From NCBI GenBank assembly GCA_029851415.1, contig CM056744.1, forward strand, positions 12,469,268 to 12,533,267: a stretch of DNA of 64,000 nucleotides. The letters are read 5' to 3'. This DNA comes from Eretmocerus hayati (taxonomy: Eukaryota > Arthropoda > Insecta > Hymenoptera > Aphelinidae). This document shows positions 34,829-48,400 of this stretch, piece by piece; within the stretch, counting starts at the first letter, position 1; the number at the start of each line of letters is the position of its first letter. A program made the translations under genes and the position numbers. Under the pieces are notes generated by a model that was not told where the DNA came from, searched no databases, and saw only the letters and a program-made list of their open reading frames with translations.

Positions 34829-35354
34829 TTTTTTTCAATCTATATATATTTCAACCAATTTATATTTCAATCGAGTCCATCAATTCATAATAGTATGACC
34901 ATTTACAATTTCTAGTCCTTTGAAGACACTCTCTCTCGTTCTCGACGTCTCTCTCTCTCTCTACCTGCTGATACCCCCACTTGATGTCCCATAGATATAG
35001 TCATACAGTAACTGTGCATTGACTTGTCATCGATCTCTCACTCGTTGTTCACACACCTGACGTGATGGTAGAAAGACACAGTCTACCTATCGATAATTAA
35101 AATGTAAAATCTACTGTAAAAATATGGCACCTAGGTATGTACTTTCCATCTTATGATTTACGAAAAATTGTTTTCAAATATCTGAAAGATTCATCGTGAA
35201 ATGTCTCGTTCTATATGTTCCCAGCCTGATGAGGTCAGTGAATTACACTGTACAAAACGTCGCAAATACACGAAAAATTTGCAGAATATTGTGTTTCATC
35301 ATCTACACAAACCCTGTCCTCCAAGATCGATTGAAGAAACCTACAACATTATAT

Positions 35355-35640
35355 ACCATCCAGAATAAATCTAACACCATTGCGGAAAAACCAACACAAG
35401 CTTCGTAATTTTCAACACAAGTTGTGTAGAAAATTACGAAGCTTGTGTTGGTTTTTTTGCAATGGTGTTGAATCTATCCCGGATGGTGTTAGAGGCGTGT
35501 GCATTTTTTTAAGGTGGTGTTGGATTTTGATTGATTGTGTGTATAAATTTACACAACTTGTGTTGAAAATTACGAAGCTTGTGTTGGTTTTTTCCGCAAT
35601 GGTGTTGGGTTTATTCTGGATGGTGTTCTTTTTTTCGCCC
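35355..35640. repeat. Hairpin repeat at the right end of the Penelope-like insertion
   Basis: The segment around 35372-35430 (AACACCATTGCGGAAAAACC, then CACAAGCTTCGTAATTTTC) is followed by its complement, and by a second complement copy at 35548-35625. All three share AAGCTTGTGTTGG on one strand. Confidence 0.75.
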
Positions 35641-35799
35641 TTGGTGTTGAAATTACTTTGTTATCCGTCTTGGTCTGAGTTAAAAATATGAACACATTAG
35701 AATCGTGTAGAAAAAAAAGTGTGTTAAATTTTCAAGTGTTGGGAATAACTTTTCATGTGTTTAAAACTTTCAACACGTTGTGTTCAAGTAACGAATTGA

Positions 35800-36200
35800 G
35801 TGTAATACAATGTGTTTCATCTCGCAAACAATATTTAGAACAATAATTATCAGCTGTTTGACCGAAATAGGCTTCGCGGTTAGTTCCACGTGTTTATTGT
35901 TTCAAGAAGTTCACCACTTTCTGAATACAAGCTGATAATTCAAGGAATCTTCACACACTTTCCATCAGTGTGAATGACAATATTTCTCCTCCATCAGTCT
36001 TTCGACTATTCCAAACAAATTCCACCCACTGAATCGATATCAGCCGAGGTGACACTTACGTGTTGTGAAACAAAGTTGTTATTTCATTTATTTGGCACGC
36101 GCGTGATTTCGCCTTCAACATCCCAAGCAAGTCCAATTGTGAGTGGATAGGGGTACGGCCAAAAACTGTTCGGAGTATCTTGAATCTGGCTTCTTGTTTG
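35800..36200 (+). repeat. Copy of the dynein 3' flank
   Basis: It aligns by eye to 25830-26250 over about 400 bp (TAGGCTTCGCGGTTAGTTCC here, AGTTAAGCTTCGCGGCTAGC there; ATTTCGCCTTCAACATCCCA in both with one change). The divergence is large enough to imply an old duplication. Confidence 0.7.
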
Positions 36201-36453
36201 TCTAACTTCCTAATATGTGAGATATTCGATTCTTAAAATGAAATATTTACAAAAAATCAAGTCAACTTCCGATGAATACACTCTCGAATTGGTACAAGAT
36301 TGCGCTTGCCCGAGAAAATTCATAAATGTCTTTTTTCTACGTGGGTATCCAGCGACAGATTTTCCTCTCCAAACGATGTATCGTGGTAGTGAGGGTTTTC
36401 TCGATTTCTTCAAGTCTATGACCAGAAGATCCTCCACAAACATCCATCACAAA

Positions 36454-39400
36454 TTACGCCTGTTCGTCAGATATTGAGCTCATGGATACCAGAGCAGTAA
36501 AGTAACTGGTCGATAATTTTGAGAGCTATAGACATGAGAAATATGCATGTCAGGACACTTTTTTTTTAAAACTTGGATCTATCAATGTTTGAATAATACT
36601 AACTTGAGCAAATGACTCCAACGAGAGGGGTAAAATTTTACCTGCAGTGAGTGTGGACGAACGTTGTGATCTTCGCAGAACAAATAATAGCAGCTTTCGA
36701 TCTTTTGGATGAGCCAGATACCAATCACTGGAATATCTGCATATTGGTGAGATGTTGATAAATTAATCTTTCAATACAATAGGAGCTGAATAAGTCGATC
36801 ATGGATGGCCCAAAATTTTGTTTTTTGAAAGATGTCTAAATTACAGAATTTGAATTACTTCGTCTCGTGATAGGGTTCTTGAGTTTCAAGAAAGTTAAAC
36901 CGATCCAGATAACAGAACATTCCCTTCTTTTTCAAATGATGACTCATTATTTATACTACGAGGTAAAGAGAGAATGTGATCATTTTGTAAAAATTTGATG
37001 AAACTGAGTGACAGGTGAATAACGTTCTACAAATTCCTGTTCCATTATAGAATCTCTAAAACAATTTTCAGTTGAGCCAAATAATGTCGATAAGTATTGA
37101 GGAATGCTGAAGATATAGAGGTGTAAGAATGTTCTATTCCACGAGAAAAATAATATGAGACTTTCGTGAAAAAATATTTCTGGCCTATTGAGAAGAAATT
37201 CGACTCATTTTGAGTGATTTTCTACCAACTTTGGGATATTGTAATGAATCTCGAAATCAGTCGAAAGTCAAGAAAAAATAGTAGAGAATTTCCAAGTTAC
37301 GTGCGTGAGACGTGAAATCGTGGCTTGCAGTTGGATTAAAACTATTAAAAGTATTAAGCAAATAACAAATGCCATACACGGAGTCCGGAAGTGCTTCGCT
37401 GGAGTTGATAACCCTTTGACCAGACCAATTCAAAACCAATAAAAAGATATAACACGCCACTATTACGCCCACCATGAGAGTTTTCCTCAGCAACGATGCT
37501 CCTGCTGTGAGTATCTACGGTTTGAAAATGATTTGAATTCCAAAGTGCTATACACTTACTGATCATCATGTATAGTACAGAATCATGCCTATTTCGTAAT
37601 ATACCGAGTGAATTTTCGAAGAATCATTAATAACTACGAGGGAAAGATTCACTCCTATTTCAACGGACTTGATGTCGTTGTCAAATGGGCGAATCTCAGA
37701 ACTCGTGCAATTTTGTGATAACGACTTATTTCACGTAGCAGAAGACATGATTAGCGACAACTAGAGTCTTTTACTGGAAATTCTAAAGAATTCACTTGTT
37801 CGTAAGGGCCTCGACAGAAACTGCAAGTTTGCTCTTCTACTTTTCTCTTTACGCGTTTGCTCCTCCCGTGTATAAGCATAGACGCCGTACTTCCGTAGCG
37901 CGCTAAGGGCGGAAAATGGCGCTACTTCCAGGGGGGGGGGGGGAAGGAGCAAATGCGCACTTTCTGTCGGGGCTCTAACTCTTGTCAATGCTTCTGAGAT
38001 CTATATCTTGCTTTGGCCCATTGATACGAGATGTGTTGTGTGAGGGAATTCCATTTTTTGGCTGTCATAACGATTTTCAGGTCCACGCCTTAGCTTGTAG
38101 GTTCGAAGGAGATTGATCGACCATCCTGAGGATTGGATAGATGATTGACCCGGTGATTGCTTATACTTTGAAAAATCAGATCGTTTTTGCCCAACGGCCG
38201 TTCTCATCGAGGATGTAAGAGCTGATAGGAGTTACTGGTGTGTCACAAAATTTTTGTAATTTCAAAAAATCGCTCTTGCTTACGATCCTGTGATTGGGGC
38301 GATAAAAAAAACGAAACTCTGGAAATGGAGTCTGATTGAGCATGACAGAATTTATGAAATTAGCTGAGTCTCATTGATGTCATCAAATCCGGGTAGCTTG
38401 GTCACGATGGAAAAAGAAATTGTTCCTGTATGATTCAGCCTCGAAAATATCTCTTTCACCCCAGGAGGAGCGCAAGGCTTAAGAAATCGGTAAATTCACG
38501 ATAGCGTGCATTTTAGTGGGTGTAGAGTATCATATCATGTTGTAACCGAGGTCATTGGAGGAACTGTAGATCGTTGATCATGAATTTCCTCACTTTTCTG
38601 ATACCAAGGTCACCTCATTTCTACGAGAAAGTATACTCATTAGAGTCGTTGTAACACAAAGTCCCCATTTAAATGCACGGAGATATTCGTTATTCGGTCG
38701 CATGTGCGCGTCGAGGCTGCAAAATGAGTCACGCAACTATTTTATCATTGTTTGAGTACTGCTTTACCCAAAAAAAATTTAACTGGTACGTCCTGTCATT
38801 TCGAAATTTTCCAAATTTTTCAACCAAAGTGGACCAAATTCTGAGATTTGCCGAAATATGTGAATAACAGGTGATGAATCTATCTTCCTCTGGAGGTTTC
38901 CGGGAAATTTGAATGAGTCTTGGAAACATTCCCTAACATTTCGATTCATACATTAGTTTTCTAGCTGTCTACGTCGCAAACGTGATTTTCAACTCGTCCT
39001 CGCAAAGTCGCGTTTGCGCAGTAGCACAGCTAGAAAATGTCGTTCGCGACTCGTGCTTCGCACTCATCACATAATATACTAATTTGAGTATTATAGTGAA
39101 GTCATAGTTTATCCCGCAAGTCAGGGTTTTGACATTGTTTACAGCAAATTTATTTGATATTCTATCATTTTCTCCAGAGGAAATTCTATGAGCAACTCAT
39201 TCTGATGAACTCAGGGATATGTATATTCCTCAAATCTGATGTGGCCACTCTTCCAGGATAGGTCTATAAGGAATTCCTCAGATCTAGAAGAACTGTCTCA
39301 GTTACAAACGACGAGAGTGTGACTTCTGATTCATTCCATAAATAAGACTCAAACAAGCTTTCAGAATTGGTGATTTTGTAGAATATCGATGCAAGAATGA

Positions 39401-42400
39401 GCCTTGCAAGTTTCACTGGTAACAGGCGCGGTCCCAAGGGGGGGGCGGTAAGGGCGATTGCCCCCCCCCCCCCAAAGCCGAAAATTTTGTACAGTAGAGA
39501 TGGGAAAACGCGCGGGCGTGAGCGCGCGCGACATCGATTTTTGCATTGACCGCCCCCCCCCCAAAAGTCAAAATCGCCCCCCCCCAAAGTTGGTCTCTGG
39601 GACCGCCCCTCACTGGTAATGTACTTCGGGTACCTAATTTCCCAATATTTCCAAAGAACAAAGGTTTCGTTTTAAAAGTCTGGTATGATACATTTATGAT
39701 CATGGATCATGAGAAATCTTGAATCGTTGAGGAGAACTTTCATCACTTTAGTCGCAAAGGGCCTAAAGCGATGAAATGACTAAGCGGTCATGCATAAGGA
39801 ATTGGCTCTTGTCAGGTATGACCCCCGAAGTAATGTTTCCCAGTTTCTAAGATCAAGATGAGAGGTAAGAGAGCTTCCTAACATCCCGAGCTCGCCCTTA
39901 TGTATCAGAACGCCCTGGAACCACTCTAAAAAACGCTAAAAATCGATGTTACTTCTATCAATTTGTGTTCTGACGCATCTCAATGGATCGTTCCGAATTT
40001 CTCCAGGCATATTCTTGAAACGTCGACGCATAGAGAAAAAATATCTGTGGATCGACAATTTTTCATTTCAGGCTACTGAAAAAATTCTTGGAAATTAAAA
40101 ATCAACTTTTCTCATAGAAATTGACTGAGGAAAAGAGGATTTACTATTCCAACGTGTTTGCCAGGGAATTTTACATAGGATGTGAGTGTTACTCATCTCA
40201 TTTCTAAGACTCTCAAACGAGCTTCTGAATGAGCGGAATTGACTTGGTAAATTCAGGGAAACGCGGAAGTTATGAGATGTACATGCTCCTCACGGTTGTT
40301 TTACCGGAAAAAACGAATGGAGAAAGGAAAAGTTAACGTAATAGTGATCTGATTCCAAGGGGATTTTCATCAAATGGAGTAGTAGGAAATGATTGCGTGT
40401 GCAGACGTGTATACCATTTGGAACCAATATTTTCCCTGTTCTCTATCAATCTGTTGGAGGTTGCCATGGCAACCTGTGCACAGATGAGTGAAAAATAAAA
40501 ACCTCGTGGTGTAACTCTATAAAGTCAAGTTCTACAAAGGAGAGTTACAGAGTCGACTGCCTAAGCGCACGCATAAAGGTGCAGATCAGATTAATATTTA
40601 CGATTCCGATTACAGAATATAACGATAGGAAGACTAAAGAAGGATTCACCTGCCCTACGCTTAATACCTCTAGGGCAGAATTTACGTTCTGGTATAGTGA
40701 CCCTGGGTCAGACGATCTGCTTAATTGATAACCACCTAAGAATATAGAGTCTCTTGAATTTCCAGAAAAATCCATCAGTCAGGTCTTGCAGTGTCTTATC
40801 GCGTAGATGAGGGAATGACGGGAATCGAGAAAATGTCAATTTTCTTCCTCTCACACTTCAATAAGTATGAAAATCTTGGCACATAGGGAATAAAACGCGA
40901 TCTCGTGCGCATGCACGTGATTCCTCACTCCTGAGAATATTCGTAAACAAAATCCCGCGCAGTCTCCTTCAAAATGACTTCTTGGCTAAGGCGGTTCTCA
41001 TCCACTAGAACCGAAAATATGAGCGTCTCACCACTACTGAGAATGTTACGCTTACCGGCGGCTCACAGACGTGGTACCTCAGATTTTTTCCCCCTTCTGT
41101 GAATAGCTACATCTCGAGTTTTACTGCATCAAACTCACTTTTGCGAGTAGTTATTTTGAAAGAACTCACAGTGTCTATCATTCAAAAATGTTTCCGAGCG
41201 AGCGAAATCGTAGATCAACGCGCATGCGCAATTAATAAATTAAAATGAAGAAATGCTAATTATTGAATCAAAATTTGCTTCGGAGACGATTTCGGCGATC
41301 TTGACCACTTCCCACTACTTGGGAATGACTAAAAATTCTCATATCCAATGTTAAGTTTTCTGGCAAACACGTTGACATGGGTATTTCTCGTTTCCCTGGC
41401 CAATTCCTATGAGTAAATTGATTTTTGATTTTCAAGAATTTTTTAAGTGCCGAAAGGAGAAGTTGTCGATACGCCGATATTTTTTCTCCATTTTTCAATG
41501 TTTGAAGAATATGTCAAAAAATATTCAGAATTATTCACTGAGATACTTCATAACACGAACTGATTGAAGAGACATCGATTTTTAGGGTTTTTTTTAGAGT
41601 GGTTTCAGGGCATTCTGAAAAATGAGAGTGACCTTGGGATCGAAGAACCCATTTTTCCCACTCATTTTGGTGTTAGAAACTAGGAAAATTACTCCGGGGA
41701 TCATACTTGACAAGGGCTGATTCAACATGCGTGCCCGCTTAGTTCCTTTGACTTAGTAAGAAAAAATACCACTAGCAGAGGGTTCTAGAATCCTGATTCA
41801 CTTGTAAACTCACGATTATTGTGCATTTACTTACGTAGCAATATAACACAGCTAATATAAGCACACTTGCAGCTTCGGTGAACATATGCACCGGGTAAAA
41901 TACGTCTTCCAACGAATCACACAATCTTCACAAATATTGAAGCATATAACGATTAAAATAGTGTATTATCCATGAGATCAATACTAGGGGGGAGAATTTC
42001 ATACCCAATCGCTTTGTTGTGTAGAGTCACCGTCGTTTCTAATTTATGGAGAATTCTGCGATCGTGACAATTTTCTTCATCAAGTGCGGAGCCAGACCTA
42101 AATTTTACAATTTTCTTGAGTCTGTAACTGAGAAAAAGTTTCATGAAGTCGAAAATTCTTTCCACCAATCCAACCCCAAGAATACCGCTTTCAAACGGGG
42201 TCTTAAGGTTTTCATGATGAAAAATCATATTTTCCCTGTACTCGCAGGCTTATTTCTGGCGTGGAGGACTCATTTCTCTTGCGTCGGTCGGGGAATAAAC
42301 TGTCCTAGCATCCAAACTAAACTCACGCGCCTAGGGCAATAATAAACTATTCTGGCGCTATAATTTTTCTCGCCAGGAATACTGAATTCATGAATATTTT

Positions 42401-45400
42401 GATCCGTATTCCATAAGATATAGTCATCTCATTCTTTATATGGAAGCACAACTTTCTCATCTGAACCTAGGGTTCCGTTTTAATTATAGTGAAATAATTG
42501 ATTTTTCACTATTGTGATCCAGGATCTCGTCCGAGATAGTTGTATATCTGAGGAGAAATGATTTTCTGATATGTTAATTTGAACAGCTGGAATATCTGAT
42601 AGACTCGACGCCTTGGAATGCCTTGCCGCTTTTGGTGAGAGGAAAAATGGCTGAACTAGATACAACAAGATGATTTTAGGCTCAAACTTGAGGTGGGAAA
42701 AAGATTGAAGCGTGGCATGGATGATAAGGATATGCATTTCTCACGTCTTTTTCGATTTATCCGTCATAAGTCGGAAAATATCGATTATTCGGGAAAGCTT
42801 GAGGGAAAACAATTTGTAGATCAATGATCTAAAAAATTGAACTCCACACATTTCTTCGAGAAATTCATCCCTTCGGAGTTATTCTTCGTCGATGTCATGA
42901 TGTTATCTGGTTGAATGAATTTGCTAAAACTGTTTATAATGAGCTCACACTATTTCTCTTAGATGATTGAGTTCATTTTGAATAAAAGAGATATCTCAGT
43001 ATTTTATTACTAAGTTTGATCGTTTTTGAGTGATGAAAATGGCGAATTCCGCGACTTTCGACCCTAAATACTGTCATTAATGAGTCGGCTTCAGTAAGAC
43101 ACCACGACAAAATTCCAAGAGACTTTTTTCGATCATAATCGATTCAATTATCTCAGGAAATAGTGTAAGCCCGTTGTACTCAATTTAAGCGAATTCATTC
43201 GAACAAATTACATCGTGACTTTGACGAAGAATAACTCCGAAGGGATGCATTTTGTGAAGAAAAGTGTAGGGCTTCAACTTTGTAGATCTTTTACAGACCT
43301 ACAAACTATTTTTCCATTGGTTTTCCCGAAAAATCGATATTTTGATACTTATGGCGGGAAAACCGAAAAAAAGCGTGAAAAACGCATATTTTCATCCTTT
43401 ATCCATGTCATGCCCCAATTTTTAACCAATAAATCTTGTAAGTATCGATTAATAGATGAACCATTTATTGTTTGAGCCCGTAATCGTCATGTTGTACCAA
43501 GTTTTGCCTCTTAGTGATGAAATTTCGAGGGTAATTCAACCTACCACTTATTCACAAGAAACTACGACATTCGACAGTGTTCGGACGTTTTGCAATTGTT
43601 CCGGTCCGAGGGATGGACTTTTCCCATCGAAAGTCCGCGAAACGACAAAGTTGTTCGGAGTGCGGAATACAGAAATGCGAATAGTATTTGCACCTGGCTT
43701 GCATACACACTGTTGCATGAGACGCTTAAAACCCTCACGTTGCTTGGTCCACAATCCACTCCGATGGGCCAAAATGACCTATGGCCGCCCAGGTACGGAA
43801 TGTATATACTTTTTTTCACGCTCTGAAGCGAATTCATCCGACCTTTCCAACGATGAGAATTGCAGGTTCTTCCTTGCATGCAACAAGACTCATCGGTGGG
43901 TCTCGCGACTGTTGAATTTCATTAGACAACAATTTCCAAGCTACTACAGCTGATTCATGTTGAGAGGGTACGCACAGAAGGACCAGATCGATCCACCGGT
44001 GAGTCCCATCGCAGCAAATATGTTAATCCTTTGATGTATATTGCATGAAATACTATAATATATATAATATTGTAAATAAAAAAAAAAAAAAAAAAATACT
44101 ATAAGGTACCACTGCAAAAGATTCTAACCACGCCCATGAAACCGCAATCATGCAAAAAAAGCTGCTGAGACTTTTTTACTTCGGACCACGCAAGCAAATT
44201 TACAGAAAAAGGTTCCTAAACTGTGAAACTCGTCAGACAACAATGACGAGAATTTCACTGAGAATTTTGGTTCTGTAGATTTTTTTAGAAAACAGAATGG
44301 ATTCTATGGAATTGTGATGAGAAAATTAGAGATGCAATATCCTTCTTAGAATTGTGACCAGTGAATTTGATTGGAGACCAAAGATCGAATGGTAAGTGAC
44401 GAATTTGAGAATCTCGTTCCTCTAACAACCATATAAGAATCTTGCTGATCTTCATTCCTTATCTCTGTTCAACCCATCCACTACCACAAATCTCTTTACA
44501 ATCAGTGATGCATTCCTGATTCGTGATATATTTCCCTGGTGGGGATGAGAGGAAAGATGACAAATTCGAGAATTTGGTAGATTCTTGGTTCGAACTCTTC
44601 TCCTCTCTCCTCATCCAGTATTTCTTTCGCATTGACGAATTTTTCACAGTTTTTTCCGTTTTTTGGGAACTTCTGAAGTAATATGATCACAGATTGTTGG
44701 AAATCAGCGTTCTCTAGTATTGTGGACAATATTGTAGTGAATATGTTAAATTCACACTCACATGAGTCATAAAGTATTTTAGTCGCCATTTAGTGACTCA
44801 CCTAATTATGGCGAATAGCCCACAAATCTGTTGCACATTCATGATAAATATGCTCCCAAGTCCAGTGAGATTTAGAGCAAGTAAGTACACAACAAAGCTT
44901 GAGTGCACCGAAGCGATGACGAGGTGGTCTTCTTGATCAAATATTACGTAAGTAGAGTGTAATAAGATGAAATGTAGTCCTGTATCGTTTTCAGCATTGA
45001 GTAAGGCATCTGCGATTGATGTTGTTATTTGTGCCGAGCAGATTAATATAGTCATAATTGCACCATACACTAGAAGTAAAGATGATCGTCATAACTGCTC
45101 GTGCGTCTGAATAAAATCATTCATTCAATAACTATATCCCATTACAACTTTTGAAGGATTCATTCATTCCAGATTTTGAGCGATGGATCACATGCAGCCG
45201 AGCAATTAAAAATACTTATCAGCTGATTCTGTGGGATGCCACCAACGGATTCTATCGAAGATTCTTTAACCCGCTCACTGGAAAAGTGGCCACGTATGTG
45301 GGCATGCCAGAAAACCGATATTGGTCATGAGTTGTGATGGATTCGAAGTAAAATTTTGGAAGAATTCTCAAGAATCTGTGGCAGGAATATATTCTCACCA

Positions 45401-48400
45401 CGACTGAGTCCATACATGCTTCTAGTTTGAATGGCAAAAATTTTCAATTTTCAATTTTGTAACTTTCTTTCGTCATTTTGAAACTGGTATTTCACTTACT
45501 CCGTATCAGAAAATTTTTCAGAGTCTGTGAAGTGCGGTCCAAAATTAGCGGGTCGAAGAGCGGGTTCAAAGTGATGAAAGAAACAAAAAGCTATGTTACG
45601 CTGATAATCAGTGACTAAAGAGTAAATTCACGAGAAATCATCGTATCAATAATACAGTACCGTCCAAAAATTCTCGATGGGTGATCCCCCGAGTACCCTG
45701 ACTTGCAACAGCAATAAGTCAAATTCTATGCGTTGTACGAAAATTTTCAGAAAAGCATCTTGAAGAGCAGAAGAAATACTAACTTTTACTGGGTTTGGAT
45801 GATTTTTATCGAATATTTTTGAAGGTTCTACACGCTGATGAAAAAATGGAGAATCTAAACATTTTTTACTTTCATTGAGACACCTGCAGTTTTAATGCGA
45901 ATGGAGATACTGCAATTTTGAAAAAAGCATCTTGTAGAGCGGAAAAAATGCTATGTGAAGCATTTTTTTGTTTATTTTTTACGTACCGCGTATGGGAACG
46001 TACGAGCTGTCTAGATACCCAAAATGCCTGTTTATCATCGGAAACGGCACAGAAAACGGTGAAAAACCATGATTTTGGGGATTTGGATAGCTCGCACGTT
46101 CTCGTGCACCGGACGTAAAAAATAATCAGAAAGTAGCCACAGATAGCATTTTTTTCGCTCTACAAGACGCTTTTTTCAGAATTACCGTAGCTTTATTCGC
46201 ATTGAAACTGCAGGTGTCTCAATGAAAGTGAAAAGTTTTTAGATTTTCTATCTTTTTATTAGCGTGTAGGACCTTCAAAAATATTTGATAAAAATCATCC
46301 AAACCCAGTAAAAGTTAGTACTTTTTCTGCTGTTTAAGATGCTTTTCTGAAAACTTTCGTACAACGCATAGAATTTGACTTATTGCTGTTGCGAGTCAGG
46401 GTACTCGAGGGATCACCCATCGAGAACTTTTGGACGGTACTGCAGGTGGGATTTTTTTCGAATTCATTCTTTCTTCTTTTTTCAAATGTATAGATCAAAA
46501 TATCAATAACTACAAAAATTGAACAAATTCTCCCGGACCCTAGCTCGCGGGTGATAATTCTGTTTCGTTCTTCTCTTGCAGAATTTCCATTATTTTCCCA
46601 CTAAGATCGTCTAAACTCCAAAACAACATTAGATAGCAAGATCTTCTCAAGCATACTCCAAATGTGAACATAATGCCTATCGGAAAGCTTTGCGGCTAGC
46701 GAAACATGGGATTTTTGTCAACCTATAGAAACCCAACCGAGCTTATCTTCCATTGCTATTTTATTGCCCTAAAAATTCGTTTCGATCATCCCCGTGGACC
46801 AATTTTCGGTGAAGAAACGGGTGTTCATGTTGGGTTGAGTGTGGAGCTAGGACAAATATTAGGTTTCTCTCACATGAAAAAAATGATTTTTCGCAACTGT
46901 GTGCGCGATAAGTTGTAAAAAATGAGACTCCTCTTCATTATTTACAGTGCGAGAAGTAATGCGTGAATGACTTTTCGCACAGTTTTACATTTACGCACTG
47001 GTGGAGTGTGCGTGAATGTAACTTCTCGCTCTAATGCATTTTCATTCACGCACAGTTTCAAAATATGATGTCACGTCATCCCTCTGGATTTGGCCTTTCT
47101 TGAAAACTTCGTTTTCAAGATAATCTTGCTCGGACAGTGATGCATTTAATTACAACTTCGCGCACCGTTTCAAACATAGTATACGCAACACATGCGAGAA
47201 GTTTCCGCACACGTTGCCAACTCGCGCGAGAAGTAACATTCACGCACACTTCGAAACGTCTCGCACACCCAGAAGTACATATTTATCATATTTAAGAAAT
47301 CTTGATACGGTATGTCATAGGTGAGAAAAATGAGAGAATTTCTGACCAAGCAGCTCATGTCAGGTGGATGAAAAATTCAAATGGGACATGAGAATTCAAA
47401 GCAACACACTTGTTTCAGTAGAATTTGGGAAGACATTAACTAATGCTCAAGAGCGTAAGTCGATAAATAATTTCGATGTTTCTAAAGCCATATAGCGTGT
47501 TACACTTCATTGCTAGTTGTGAGGCTTGTTGACTCAGCATAACTTTCCAACTGTACATTATTTCTTCATCTGTATTTATCAGAGAACCACACAGCTTCCT
47601 TCCTCATTAATCCTAAATTTGATGGAATTTCAGGAAACAATTAGTATAGGATGGGATTTGATTCCTAATGTTGTACCTAGAAACTACGGGAAAGATTGAT
47701 GAGGATATTCTCCATCACTTCAAGTATAAGAATGTTGATACTTTGACTTTTTCAGATTCCTGAAATTACGCATATTTGAATGTAGAAATAATTGTATCTT
47801 CTTGGAGGGAAATTTACCTAGAAATCCTGGTTTAGATTTATGTGTGTATAATGATTCTGGATGGCCCAGTGGCCTGTTTTGTGTAACCTGCAAACATAAT
47901 CTTATGAATTCAGTTATACCCCCACAATCTTACCAGCCATGCTCTCTTGCATGCTTCACATTTCAACTTTTGAATGATTTGGTGTAAATTTCACAAACTA
48001 ACTTCTGTGACTTGAGGAAGTCTAACAGACCAACGTCGCACGTACCTCGTCTTTCCAGTGTTTGTGGGTATGTCTGTATGATATTATTAATGATTTCCGA
48101 TTCATGCAAAGCATGGCCCTTCTATATATAAGTAAACTGGGACGCTGACCTCAACTCGATTGTAGAAGAAGATAGAATTTACATGATCCGTATGATGGAG
48201 ACTAGTTTTGACAGCCATATACATTTGATAACCCAAGTGAAATTTTTCCACTTGTTCATAAGTTATGCATTTGTGAAAAAGTTCAAGAGGAGTTGGAAGT
48301 AAATTATGGTGGTAAGAATATTCAAGTACTTTATTATATTGGCATGCATCGGTTTCGTTCAATGCTCCCTCGGTAGTGGAGCATCACATTGGCTCGCAGA

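Larger units (their letters stand above)
32600..35790 (+). mobile_element. Penelope-like element insertion with inverted outer ends
   Basis: The block contains a Penelope-like coding region (32641-34828). Its outer ends are inverted copies: ACACAACGTGTTCAAAGTTT near 32616 and the complement near 35768, followed inward by TTAAACACATGA. The right part (35355-35640) adds an 80-bp hairpin. It interrupts the duplicated dynein terminus. Confidence 0.7.

Noticed and set aside
37600..37760. Possible missing receptor exon (minus strand, RYHKIARVLRFAHL)
   Set aside because: It resembles the expected helix only loosely, has no suitable acceptor upstream, and the downstream join to exon G is out of pattern.
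43456..43953. 165-codon frame as a host gene
   Set aside because: Several overlapping frames on both strands are open in the same stretch, no family is recognised, and an A-tailed 3' end follows, so a retroposed fragment is more likely.
46920..47265. Possible CRISPR-like array of GTGCG repeats
   Set aside because: Spacing and repeats are irregular, in both orientations, and the DNA is eukaryotic.
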